64,000 nucleotides of DNA, taken from assembly GCA_902576395.1 (NCBI GenBank), contig CACGVB010000002.1, forward strand, positions 1 to 64,000, in the 5' to 3' direction. This DNA is from an uncultured Pelagibacteraceae bacterium. GTDB taxonomy: Bacteria; Pseudomonadota; Alphaproteobacteria; Pelagibacterales; Pelagibacteraceae. Shown one piece after another: positions 29,955 through 37,681 of the stretch. Positions within the stretch are counted from its first letter, which is position 1; every line of letters begins with the position of its first letter. The notes under the pieces are model-generated. The model saw only the letters and a list, made by a program, of their open reading frames with translations. It did no database searches and was not told the DNA's origin. The translations under genes and the position numbers were made by a program.

Positions 29955-30854
29955 ATGAGTATCACTAGATCTGAGAGTAACTTTTACAAAAAGAATGGCT
30001 ACTTATTAAAAGATGAGCTTGTTTCAAAGAAAGATATCAATAAGTTAAATGATTTAATTAATCAAATTGTAACAAAAGAAAAGAAAAGTAAAAAAAAAGT
30101 TAAAAATCAAGGTGGTACTCAAAGTTACAATAATTATCACTTTGTATTCAATAGCAACTCTTCAAAAAATAAAGAAATACTCAGATTAAATAACCCCCAA
30201 AATAACAACAAATTATTTTATGACTTATCAAGAAATAAAAAGATTATTGATATAGTTAAAAAGCTAATTGGAGGAACAGTAAGATTTCATCTTGGAAAAT
30301 TAAATTTCAAGTTACCCAATAAGAAAAAAGGAAGTTTAGTTGAATGGCATCAGGACTTTGCTTTTTATCCCCATACAAATGATGATTTAATTACAGTAGG
30401 TATTTATCTTGAGGATTGCGATGAAAAAAATGGTCCATTAAAGGTTATAAAAGGTTCTCATAAAAAAGAACTATTTAGCCATCATAGTAATGACAATTAT
30501 TTTGTAGGTAAAATTAATACTAAAAAAAATAAAATTAATTTAAAAAAATCTGTTTCTTTAACTGGAAAAGCAGGATCAGTTGCTTTCTTTCATTGTCGAA
30601 CAATTCATGGCTCAGGCTTAAATCATACTAATGGATCAAGACCTTTAATACTATTTGGTTATAGAGCAACTGATGCATGGCCTATCATTAATGATGGTAA
30701 TCCACATCCAGAGACAAATTTTGAAAATTATGATGCAAATATTATTTATGGAAAAAAATCAATAGCTCCGAGATGTACTGATGTGCCTATAATTATTCCA
30801 TTACCCAAAAAGAAACATTACGTCTCAATTTATCAGCTTCAAAAAAGTAGATAA
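29955..30854 (+). CDS. phytanoyl-CoA dioxygenase (PhyH) family protein
   Basis: This 299-residue Fe(II)/2-oxoglutarate dioxygenase has the HxD pair in VEWHQDFAFYPHTNDD, the strand region GIYLEDCDEKNGPLKVIKGSHK, the distal His in CRTIHGSGLNHTNGSRP, and the 2-oxoglutarate Arg in the same segment. PhyH-family enzymes hydroxylate many small molecules (fatty acyl-CoA, ectoine, phosphonates); the substrate here is unknown. It follows azlD by 9 bases and converges on a secreted-protein gene. Confidence 0.87.
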   Translation: MSITRSESNFYKKNGYLLKDELVSKKDINKLNDLINQIVTKEKKSKKKVKNQGGTQSYNNYHFVFNSNSSKNKEILRLNNPQNNNKLFYDLSRNKKIIDIVKKLIGGTVRFHLGKLNFKLPNKKKGSLVEWHQDFAFYPHTNDDLITVGIYLEDCDEKNGPLKVIKGSHKKELFSHHSNDNYFVGKINTKKNKINLKKSVSLTGKAGSVAFFHCRTIHGSGLNHTNGSRPLILFGYRATDAWPIINDGNPHPETNFENYDANIIYGKKSIAPRCTDVPIIIPLPKKKHYVSIYQLQKSR

Positions 30855-30857
30855 TAA

Positions 30858-31427
30858 TCAGCCTTTAAAAATTTTGTCAGGTTTGCCCGTACACATCAGA
30901 TGAGCCTCAGTAATTTTTTCAGGAAACTTGTCTAATTTCCAATTGTTGTCCAAAATATCAAAATATTTTTCTGGGTCAAAATCATCAGACTTTGCAAGCG
31001 TTATACTAAATTCATTATCTTTTCGATAATCTTTCATAATTCCATCAGTAAAATCATCTAAAGGATAATACTCAGGAGCCGTAAACATTACAAAAAAAGC
31101 CATATTGCTAAAAGCTGGCCTAACAAGCACAACATCCGCAACATTCAAAGTATCAGACCCATTTATTCTTATAGGAACCTTTTTTCCTTGTAATTCGGGT
31201 GTCTCTGAACTTTTATAAGTTAAAAAGGAAAACATTATTCCAATTTTATTGCAGTTTCTTTTTTCAAGAACAAATCTCATTTTATCTCCATGAACTACTT
31301 CGCCAGGGACACTAGCTACAACATAACTTCCAAAATCATGTATATTCCATTCATCATCATTAGCATAAGAAAACGTTGTAAAAATAACTGAAACCAATAA
31401 AAAATTTCTTAAAATTTTAAAAAACAC
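30858..31427 (-). CDS. secreted protein of unknown function, paralog A
   Basis: This is a 189-residue protein with an N-terminal signal peptide (hydrophobic NFLLVSVIFTTFSYA, cleavage near residue 22). The mature part carries EWNIHDFGSYVVASVPGEVVHGDKM-like strands, two cysteines and a tail with NNWKLDKFPE ... HLMCTG. I do not recognise a named family. It is clearly related to the protein at 31482-32057: both share a GxxVHGD / GEFIHGD segment, a PIRIN / PIKIN segment, and the ending NNWKLD. The start is GTG and the reading is the second member of a tandem pair. A periplasmic location is inferred. Confidence 0.7.
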   Translation of the reverse strand: MFFKILRNFLLVSVIFTTFSYANDDEWNIHDFGSYVVASVPGEVVHGDKMRFVLEKRNCNKIGIMFSFLTYKSSETPELQGKKVPIRINGSDTLNVADVVLVRPAFSNMAFFVMFTAPEYYPLDDFTDGIMKDYRKDNEFSITLAKSDDFDPEKYFDILDNNWKLDKFPEKITEAHLMCTGKPDKIFKG

Positions 31428-31482
31428 CTAAAAACAATCCTGCTATTTTAACTATTATTAAAGCTTCCATACCTACAAACAT
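31417..31482 (-). CDS. possible 21-residue hydrophobic microprotein between the paralogs
   Basis: A 21-codon ORF starts as TAATG on the stop codon of the upstream paralog, with the Shine-Dalgarno AAGGA seven bases before its ATG. Its product is almost wholly hydrophobic (EALIIVKIAGLFLGVF), long enough for one membrane span. It overlaps the GTG start of the downstream paralog in another frame, so its translation could affect that start. It may simply be a chance ORF; only the good ribosome-binding site and coupling support it. Confidence 0.4.
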   Translation of the reverse strand: MFVGMEALIIVKIAGLFLGVF

Positions 31483-32057
31483 TAACTTTCCTTAATTTTA
31501 TTTTTTTCGTTACAACGCCTATAGAATTCCTTAAAATTTTCAGAGAAATAATCTAGTTTCCAATTATTTCTTCTAATATCGAAATAATTTTTAACCTCAA
31601 AATTTAAGCCATCATTTAATGAAATTTCATATCTCTCGTTTTCCTCAATGAACCCTGATAATTTTTGGGCATATTCTTTTGAATCGTAGGAACCTAACTT
31701 AAATACTACCCAATGAGCTCTATGATCTAATATTTTTTCTATATGAGTAACTTCAGCAAAAAAATCAAAATTATTTATTTTTATTGGAATATTTTGATTT
31801 TCAAATTGGTAAATATTGGCATCACCTTTTGTCGTTAAAAAAGTAAATAAATGATAAACGGTGTCACAATCCTTGTAATTTAAAGATAAAACAATTCTAT
31901 CACCATGTATAAATTCACCGTTTTTAGACATGTAAATAAAGTTTTTATCTTTCTCAATTATAGCCCACCCATCATCCTGAGCTCTAGCATGAGGGTGGAC
32001 TATCAAAAGGATAACAAACGCTACTAAATGAAGAAAAAAGAATAATGATAATCTCAC
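31482..32057 (-). CDS. secreted protein of unknown function, paralog B
   Basis: This 191-residue protein starts with a signal sequence (LFFFLHLVAFVILLIVHPHARA, cleavage before QDDGW). The mature domain resembles the downstream paralog: GWAIIEKDKNFIYMSKNGEFIHGD, a central LFTFLTTKG, IPIKINNFDF, and the RRNNWKLDYFSE ending with one late Cys. Two conserved cysteines suggest a disulfide. No family name is recognised. The pair occurs beside a cluster of ion-channel genes, which may or may not be meaningful. Confidence 0.7.
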   Translation of the reverse strand: MRLSLFFFLHLVAFVILLIVHPHARAQDDGWAIIEKDKNFIYMSKNGEFIHGDRIVLSLNYKDCDTVYHLFTFLTTKGDANIYQFENQNIPIKINNFDFFAEVTHIEKILDHRAHWVVFKLGSYDSKEYAQKLSGFIEENERYEISLNDGLNFEVKNYFDIRRNNWKLDYFSENFKEFYRRCNEKNKIKES

Positions 32058-32123
32058 GATTCTATTTCTAATAAATTGATTTGTTAAAAATTGGCCCTGA
32101 TTCAGTTCAAATTATGATTTATA

Positions 32124-32161
32124 AAACTAGATCTGTGAAGTAACTCGCAGATCTAGTTTTT
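32124..32161 (-). terminator. intrinsic terminator downstream of the 47-residue membrane protein gene
   Basis: A perfect 13-bp inverted repeat (AAAACTAGATCTG and its complement) surrounds a 12-base loop. On the minus strand the stem ends in TTTTAT, and on the plus strand it ends in TTTTTATT, so it could work in both directions. It lies between the 47-residue membrane protein gene and the secreted paralogs, separating their transcripts. Confidence 0.7.
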
Positions 32162-32175
32162 ATTCTTACTCATGG

Positions 32176-32319
32176 TTACTTACGCATACCACCTAAAACT
32201 AAATTAAAAACAGCGGTTAATGCAAAAAAGCTAAACCACCATCCAGTAGCTGGTAAAATAACTCCTAGAACTATAGCTTGCTCTATTGCACCAGCTATTA
32301 AGTATTGTTTCATAGTCAT
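32176..32319 (-). CDS. 47-residue membrane microprotein
   Basis: This ORF begins with MTMKQYLIAGAIEQAIVL and continues with a second hydrophobic segment, WWFSFFALTAVFNLVLGG, ending in MRK. It should form two short membrane spans. Support comes from a good Shine-Dalgarno (AAAGGA, eight bases before the ATG), a hairpin in the leader and a strong terminator just after the stop. It has no recognised family. The leader wording ACAGAAAGGA is nearly the same as that before the secreted repeat protein at 37506. Confidence 0.65.
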   Translation of the reverse strand: MTMKQYLIAGAIEQAIVLGVILPATGWWFSFFALTAVFNLVLGGMRK

Positions 32320-32331
32320 TTTGTTTCCTTT

Positions 32332-32354
32332 CTGTAAGATTATTTGTCTTACAG
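32332..32354. promoter_or_regulatory. 8-bp inverted repeat in leader of the 47-residue membrane protein gene
   Basis: CTGTAAGA, seven bases, then TCTTACAG forms a perfect inverted repeat ending four bases from the Shine-Dalgarno of the downstream (minus-strand) small gene. It could be a protein operator or an RNA hairpin that gates translation. There is no T-run, so it is not an intrinsic terminator. Confidence 0.45.
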
Positions 32355-32417
32355 AATTAATATAATTATTGAGAATTTAAATTTCCTGTGAAATCAATTT
32401 GAAACTATTGGACAATT

Positions 32418-33632
32418 TTACTGAAATGTAGGACCTTTTATAAATGCCATTACTCCTTCTAGATTGTAGAAATATACATAAAGAAAAAAAAGGATAGCAA
32501 AATAACTTCCTGGACCGACTGTTTGCGCATATTTATCAACAATACTTAGGTCTTTTCCAGATTTTAGTTTTCTAACAAATGAATAGACGCATAACATAGT
32601 AGCTATACCTGTGTAAAAGTATGAAACTAAAATAAAACAATCAAGAAAAGTTAAATACGAAAGTTTTGGCAAATCTTCATCAATAATAAAATTATAGGCA
32701 ATTAAAGACAGCAAACATACAATGGTTACATTGACTTTAGCTTCTAATTGAGAACCTCTAACCCAAAATACAGACCATGAAATTGCGAGTATAAAAATAA
32801 TTGGTAAAATTATTTTGAACAAATAGTAGGCAGACTGCCTTTCTATCATTATATCTACATATAAACCTTGATAAGGTAAACCATCGTTATCAACATACGG
32901 ATATTGATAATAATCAACTTCACTTATATTCCAACCTGGAATTTGAATTGTTTGATCTAAAAAAAAATATTTTGTTTCTTTGTAGATAGGCATTGATATT
33001 GGTTCTGGCAAAATTTCAACTAAAGTGGATGGAAATTCTGACCACAGTTCAAAAGAAAGAATTTGGTTATCAAATGGAAATCTCCTGAAATCAAAATTGG
33101 CTGAGAATCTTGCACTGTCTCTTAAACGAGTTCCAACATTACCATCACTATAAATATCTACCCAATCTGCATCACCACCAAGATTAACATTTGTCTTACT
33201 TTTTTTATTATAGAATTCGATCGTTGGATAAAAAAGTCTGTTTGCTTGATTCCAAAGTTCCAATGGATTGTATGAACATAGATATGTTCTTTTACCTTTG
33301 TCATTATACAAACCTAAATTTTTGAGAGTATCTCCCAATCTACTCTCATTCCAATCATACCACATTGAATAAAAAGCCTCAAATTCCATTTCTTTTCCAT
33401 TAATCTCAAAAATTTTTTCTATTAGTAAATCGACATATACTTTTACTGGTTCATCAGATTTATAGTTAGGATTTGGATAGTTCATCGCAGATAATATCTT
33501 GTCACAATCCTCACGACTTACTGTGTAGTCTGGATATTTATATACATTTTGTGAAAACGCATAATTATAAAAGCTAAAAAAAGAAAATAAAAAAATAAAA
33601 AAAACTAAAATTTTATGCTCAACTCTATTCAT
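32418..33632 (-). CDS. pentameric ligand-gated ion channel homolog (channel 1)
   Basis: This 404-residue Cys-loop receptor homolog has a signal peptide (to about residue 27), an extracellular beta-sandwich with the Pro-loop FRRFPFDNQ (182-190), and four membrane helices: M1 268-291, M2 about 297-317, M3 326-352 and M4 375-393. By hand alignment to GLIC, M2 carries Glu297 at the -2' ring (SQLEAKVNVTIV), a feature of cation-selective channels. Cys43 and Cys119 in an N-terminal extension are matched in channel 2, suggesting a disulfide. It is the last gene of a run with an amine oxidase and a second channel. The ligand is unknown. Confidence 0.88.
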   Translation of the reverse strand: MNRVEHKILVFFIFLFSFFSFYNYAFSQNVYKYPDYTVSREDCDKILSAMNYPNPNYKSDEPVKVYVDLLIEKIFEINGKEMEFEAFYSMWYDWNESRLGDTLKNLGLYNDKGKRTYLCSYNPLELWNQANRLFYPTIEFYNKKSKTNVNLGGDADWVDIYSDGNVGTRLRDSARFSANFDFRRFPFDNQILSFELWSEFPSTLVEILPEPISMPIYKETKYFFLDQTIQIPGWNISEVDYYQYPYVDNDGLPYQGLYVDIMIERQSAYYLFKIILPIIFILAISWSVFWVRGSQLEAKVNVTIVCLLSLIAYNFIIDEDLPKLSYLTFLDCFILVSYFYTGIATMLCVYSFVRKLKSGKDLSIVDKYAQTVGPGSYFAILFFLYVYFYNLEGVMAFIKGPTFQ

Positions 33633-34979
33633 TTAAATTGAACTCACTATTTTTTTAGCTTGATTTATTCCAGATACTTGAGCTCCATTAACAGTACCCC
33701 AATCTTTTGCAGTTGCCTCGCCAGCAAAATAAATTCTATCACCTACAGATTGTCTTAAAATCTCCCTATATTTAAATGCTCCAGGTTCTGCAGATGCCCA
33801 TGCTCCTAAAAATAAAGGATTAGTTGACCAGTTGGCCACGTGAGATTGTTTTAAGTCTTTATTAATTTTATTTCCAAAAATCTTTTTTAATTCACTTAGA
33901 GCAAAATCTAATGAAGCATCTACACCTGCTTTTGCTAGGTTCTTTCCAAATTCACCACCTGGATCACACATACATAATTTAGTATCTGAGGGATTAATTG
34001 TTACACAAAAACCCTCTGGGGATGATGTATTTTGTTTGTCAATTCTGTAATACAAATAATTGTCTTTAGCTTTTTTTTTAAAAAGTTTTTTAAATTTAAA
34101 AGTCACTCTGTTGTAATGACCCATAGAGATTTTGAAAAAAGACTCTTCTTTTTCAGCACTTAAATTAGGTGTGAATTTAATTTGACCAGAACTTAAAACT
34201 CCGTTTGAAACAGTAACAATACATTTTTTTGCTGAAATTATTCCTTTGTCTGTTGATAATTTAACACCTGATCCACTCCAATCAATTGCAGTTACTTTAG
34301 TATTTAGTTGCACTGGTATTTTTTTATACATGTCAGCTACCAGTGAACCATAACCCTCTTTACAATGCCATACTCCACTTTCAGGTATTTCATAATCAAA
34401 ATTAAAATCTTTACATGAATAGTTTGAAAAATCTTTTCCCATTTCCCATGGACCAATTATTGTATGAACCGTATTAAACCATCTATCATCTTGATATGGA
34501 ACTACATCGATAGGAGCCACATCTTTTCTAGTTTTTGCGATTGCTGCAGTTGCATTATCGTAAACTTTCCATAATGCATCCTCATTTGATATTCTTTTGT
34601 TTCCACTATAAACAGAATACATTTCTTCGTATCGCTCTTTGTAAACATTAAAATTGCTATTATTTTCTCCATAAATTTTAAAATTATTTGTATTTCCATT
34701 TTCAATCCACAAAGCTCCAAGATCATATGGCTCCCCAAATATCTGATTATCTGTTATTGCTCTACCACCAATCATATTTGAAGCTTCTAAACAGATAACT
34801 TTTTTACCAGATTTTATAAGTTCATCAGTTGCTGCAAGACCTGCTGCACCAGCACCAATTACCACAACATCATAATTTTCTTTTGAGTTTGCTAAAATAA
34901 TATTTGGAAATGATAATAAACCCAAACCTAAAAGTGATGTCTTTATAAAGCTTCTTCTATTTTTAGGTTTTTGTATCAT
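33633..34979 (-). CDS. Tat-exported flavin amine oxidase
   Basis: This 448-residue FAD protein begins with a twin-arginine signal (NRRSFIKTSLLGLGLLSFP). The Rossmann motif VVIGAGAAGLAATDEL and EASNMIGGRA follow, and it ends with YFAGEATAKDWGTVNGAQVSG, the FAD-contacting block of monoamine/polyamine oxidases. It should act in the periplasm, oxidising amines with release of aldehyde, ammonia and peroxide; the substrate cannot be read. It is sandwiched without gaps between two ligand-gated ion channel genes (1 and 4 bases), so coordinated function is likely. A non-amine FAD oxidoreductase remains possible. Confidence 0.86.
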   Translation of the reverse strand: MIQKPKNRRSFIKTSLLGLGLLSFPNIILANSKENYDVVVIGAGAAGLAATDELIKSGKKVICLEASNMIGGRAITDNQIFGEPYDLGALWIENGNTNNFKIYGENNSNFNVYKERYEEMYSVYSGNKRISNEDALWKVYDNATAAIAKTRKDVAPIDVVPYQDDRWFNTVHTIIGPWEMGKDFSNYSCKDFNFDYEIPESGVWHCKEGYGSLVADMYKKIPVQLNTKVTAIDWSGSGVKLSTDKGIISAKKCIVTVSNGVLSSGQIKFTPNLSAEKEESFFKISMGHYNRVTFKFKKLFKKKAKDNYLYYRIDKQNTSSPEGFCVTINPSDTKLCMCDPGGEFGKNLAKAGVDASLDFALSELKKIFGNKINKDLKQSHVANWSTNPLFLGAWASAEPGAFKYREILRQSVGDRIYFAGEATAKDWGTVNGAQVSGINQAKKIVSSI

Positions 34980-34983
34980 AAAA

Positions 34984-36153
34984 TTAATCAGTAAAAAAAA
35001 TTAATATCAAAATTAAATTAATTAAAAGATACACTGGAAATGAAAATTTTCTACATCTTTGATCCACTATAAAAGAGGTTTTTCTATCCTTCTTCTCAAC
35101 GTAGGAATAATTTACATAAATAGTTAAAAGCCCAGACAAACCTACAAATAAATAAGAAATTAAAGTTAGACTATCATAAACTGTAAGATAATTGTAATCA
35201 GGGAGTTTGTCCGACATAACAAAATTAAATGCAATTAAAGACAACAACGAAATTATCGATAGTTCAACGCGTGTACGTATATTTTTAATATCTATCCAAA
35301 ATACACTTAGAGCAATAAAAACTATAAACACTATTGGCAAACCAAATTTGATTAAATAAGAGAAAGAGTTTCTCTCAATATTTATTGTAGTTGTAATCCT
35401 TGAATTTAAGTCTTTTCCATCTTCTTTCCAAAAAGTTCTTTTATACTCAGTATCATAATTTAAAAAATTAATTTTCCATCCAGGTGAGCTTATTCCAAAG
35501 TCTTTATTTTTATTATTAAGTATTAATCTCTCTTTAGCTGAGTTGGAAATTTTAAATTCTATATAATTTGGTACATCTGAGTATTGGACTATTTTAAGTT
35601 CATGTTGATCAAATGGAAATTTTTTAAAATTAAGTTCATTATTAGAAAATTTGTAAAGTTCGTCGTAATACGAATAATAAACCCAACCACTTGTATAAAT
35701 TTTAATCCAATTAGAAGCATAAGACTCAGTTTCATTTAAATTATCAAAAAAGAATTGAAAATCTTTTATTTTTCTATCAGTTAGCGCTTTATCTAGATCA
35801 TATTTACAGTATATATCTTCTTCTTTACCAAGATTTTGCTCAATTATTTTATATTCTGTAAATTCTTCAAATAAATTTAAAACTGAATAATCTTTGTAAG
35901 TGAAATGCCTATCAGCCAAAATATTAAATGTATCATTTATCTCATCTATAAAAATACTGTCAATTTTTAATTTGTGATATACATTAATCTTTTCATTATA
36001 ATTCTCATTTCCAAAATTAAGCTTAGCATAAATCTTGTTACATAAATCAATACTAATATTTTCTCTTATTTTTTTATCCTCATCACTAAAAGAAACACTA
36101 TTAAATAAAAAAAAAATTATGATTAGGAAAATATTTTTATAATTTTTTTTCAT
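34984..36153 (-). CDS. pentameric ligand-gated ion channel homolog (channel 2)
   Basis: This 389-residue protein has a signal peptide (to about residue 23), an extracellular domain with the Pro-loop FKKFPFDQH (176-184), M1 about 265-287, M2 about 293-313, M3 322-347 and M4 372-387. In M2, hand alignment gives Arg293 at -2', Arg295 at 0' and Glu297 at 2' (RTRVELSIISLL), clearly different from channel 1, so pore selectivity may differ. Cys38 and Cys116 match the cysteine pair of channel 1. Its start overlaps the PrsW-like gene by 17 bases, and it precedes the amine oxidase by 4 bases. Confidence 0.86.
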   Translation of the reverse strand: MKKNYKNIFLIIIFFLFNSVSFSDEDKKIRENISIDLCNKIYAKLNFGNENYNEKINVYHKLKIDSIFIDEINDTFNILADRHFTYKDYSVLNLFEEFTEYKIIEQNLGKEEDIYCKYDLDKALTDRKIKDFQFFFDNLNETESYASNWIKIYTSGWVYYSYYDELYKFSNNELNFKKFPFDQHELKIVQYSDVPNYIEFKISNSAKERLILNNKNKDFGISSPGWKINFLNYDTEYKRTFWKEDGKDLNSRITTTINIERNSFSYLIKFGLPIVFIVFIALSVFWIDIKNIRTRVELSIISLLSLIAFNFVMSDKLPDYNYLTVYDSLTLISYLFVGLSGLLTIYVNYSYVEKKDRKTSFIVDQRCRKFSFPVYLLINLILILIFFTD

Positions 36154-36823
36154 ATTCTCTCTTTTTTTTCTTCTGAGATTTTTTAAGCCTTGAAAACATT
36201 CTTAAACCAATGATCCAAGCAATTATTATTACAGCAAATCCTATTACTGGAGTATTGTATATGAAAAAGTTATATGACCCGTGAAGAACAAAAGGTACTA
36301 TAAAAGCAAGTAATAAGTTATCACCTTTTTTTATGAATGAATATTTCATGAAAAAATACCCCATGAATAAGCCAAACACGGCATGTGCTGGCACTGCTGA
36401 AAATGCTCTAACAATTGCAAGTGAAATTGATGAAGTATTAAAATAATCTGCCAATAAGTAGACGTAGTAAAAATTTTCTAATGTTGCAAAACCAAGTGAA
36501 GCACAAACACCATAAACAATACCATCCATTGGCTCATTAAAATCCTTCATCTTATAAACTAAGAAGTATAGTACTGATAATTTTAAACCTTCCTCAACAG
36601 GGGCTGCAGTTAAGAATGAATTAATTAAAGCATCGCTTAGTTCTGTTTTTTCTAATGCTTCACCAAAATATGTATTTAGAAAATATGCAGGTATTGTAAT
36701 TAAAATGCCATAAAAAAATACTTTGATAATTTCAAACTTTGGTTCTCTAAATTTATCGGAAAAAACAAATATTAATATTATTAGTATAGATGGCAGGATT
36801 GTTGCGAGTAACAATTGCATCAA
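36137..36823 (-). CDS. PrsW-like intramembrane metalloprotease
   Basis: This 228-residue polytopic membrane protein has about seven hydrophobic segments. Family motifs are AAPVEEGLKLSVLYF (Glu-Glu), the CASLGFATLENFYY segment and AVPAHAVFGLFMGYFF with a metal-binding His, and a further histidine in VLHGSYNF. PrsW cleaves the membrane anti-sigma factor RsiW in Bacillus, but most homologs have unknown targets. It overlaps both the upstream putative regulator (4 bases) and the downstream channel gene (17 bases), placing it in the channel operon. The C-terminus is strongly basic. Confidence 0.85.
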   Translation of the reverse strand: MMQLLLATILPSILIILIFVFSDKFREPKFEIIKVFFYGILITIPAYFLNTYFGEALEKTELSDALINSFLTAAPVEEGLKLSVLYFLVYKMKDFNEPMDGIVYGVCASLGFATLENFYYVYLLADYFNTSSISLAIVRAFSAVPAHAVFGLFMGYFFMKYSFIKKGDNLLLAFIVPFVLHGSYNFFIYNTPVIGFAVIIIAWIIGLRMFSRLKKSQKKKKREYEKKL

Positions 36824-37281
36824 CTATTTTCTATAGTGGTTTTAATCTTGAGAATTTTATTTTCTAATGCCTCAAAAGCTTGAAAAATTTCTTTTTTCTC
36901 TATCGATGAAATTTCTTTGCCTTTATGACTTGAATTAGTTTTAGATGAATTAATTACATCCATTAATTGTCCATGTAAGATAGTAAATTTAATTAAAAGT
37001 TCGCTTAAATTTTCACTATTAGTCTTTATTTTTTTTAACTCTTTTAAAATTATATATTCATGTGCTCTCAAAAGATAAGGAGTAAGTCCATGCTCAACGC
37101 AAGCTCTATCAATTTTCACGGCATCTCTGTGATCTAACTGCTGATCTAAATCTGGATCACTACATTTTCTAAGAAAAGATTCACTTTTTCCTGTTGCTTC
37201 CTGAATAATTTCTGATTTCAGTTCTTTTATTGCCTCTGTCAGTCCGTGTTCTATTGATGAAATTTCTCTTATCTTAGCCAT
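36820..37281 (-). CDS. helical putative DNA-binding protein, first gene of channel operon
   Basis: This 153-residue, predicted all-helical soluble protein has the conserved-looking stretch EATGKSESFLRKCSDPDLDQQ followed by RDAVKIDRACVEHGLTP. It resembles small alphaproteobacterial and phage regulators that read as CII-like, but this resemblance is from memory and weak. No enzyme motif is visible. It is the first gene of the minus-strand run, overlaps the PrsW gene by 4 bases, and has an 11-bp inverted repeat 30 bases before its start, a typical place for an autoregulatory operator. Confidence 0.55.
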   Translation of the reverse strand: MAKIREISSIEHGLTEAIKELKSEIIQEATGKSESFLRKCSDPDLDQQLDHRDAVKIDRACVEHGLTPYLLRAHEYIILKELKKIKTNSENLSELLIKFTILHGQLMDVINSSKTNSSHKGKEISSIEKKEIFQAFEALENKILKIKTTIENS

Positions 37282-37310
37282 AAATTTATTTATGAAATTC
37301 TAATACAAAT

Positions 37311-37351
37311 ATTGGACAAATAAAAATAAATAAAATCAGGATTTGTCCAAT
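37311..37351. promoter_or_regulatory. 11-bp inverted repeat upstream of the channel operon
   Basis: ATTGGACAAAT at 37311-37321 and its exact complement at 37341-37351 are separated by 19 bases. The pair lies 30 bases upstream of the operon's first start codon (minus strand) and about 70 bases upstream of the plus-strand leader ORF at 37423. ATTGGACAA recurs at about 32406, beside the end of channel 1. It could be an operator for the operon's putative regulator. No T-run follows either arm. Confidence 0.5.
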
Positions 37352-37422
37352 AATACCTATCTCTTTTCACATAAAAAAAAAATTAAAAGTGACTATTTAA
37401 TTTTTATAACGAAAGGAAAAAA

Positions 37423-37509
37423 ATGAAAAATATATTTAAGTATTTACGAATAATCGAAATCAATTTTGAATTCGATTTAATTAAACCATACAGAAAGGAG
37501 GTACTATGA
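37423..37509 (+). CDS. 28-residue leader ORF coupled to the secreted repeat protein
   Basis: This small ORF begins ATGAAAAAT after GAAAGGAAAAAA, a fair ribosome-binding site, and ends in ATGA, overlapping the next start by four bases. The peptide is charged and not membrane-like (MKNIFKYLRIIEINFEFDL). The strong Shine-Dalgarno AGAAAGGAGG of the following gene lies inside it. It may be a true microprotein or a device that couples translation. Confidence 0.45.
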   Translation: MKNIFKYLRIIEINFEFDLIKPYRKEVL

Positions 37510-37673
37510 AAAAATTAGCATTAATAGTTGGATTACTATCTATGATTGCAAGTTCAGCTCATGCATTTAGTTACAGCACACCAAATGTGTTTGGTGGTTA
37601 TAACTACTATGGCGATGTTTCTGGTTATAGCACAAGCAATGTTTTCGGCGGTTATAACTACTACCTAAATTAA
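37506..37673 (+). CDS. 55-residue secreted protein with two internal repeats
   Basis: A signal peptide (MKKLALIVGLLSMIASSAHA) is followed by a 35-residue mature chain. The chain is two near-identical copies of FSYSTPNVFGGYNYY and GYSTSNVFGGYNYY, rich in Tyr, Gly, Asn and Ser. The ribosome-binding site AGAAAGGAGG at seven bases is among the strongest in the window, which suggests high expression. No family is recognised. The composition is like small cell-surface or adhesive peptides, but that is only an analogy. A GC-rich hairpin follows the stop codon. Confidence 0.72.
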   Translation: MKKLALIVGLLSMIASSAHAFSYSTPNVFGGYNYYGDVSGYSTSNVFGGYNYYLN

Positions 37674-37681
37674 TCAACAAA

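Noticed and set aside
36820-37281. Firm call of the operon's first gene as a CII-type phage regulator
   Set aside because: The resemblance is only to the general look of such proteins. No clear helix-turn-helix could be placed by eye, so it was left as a putative DNA-binding protein.
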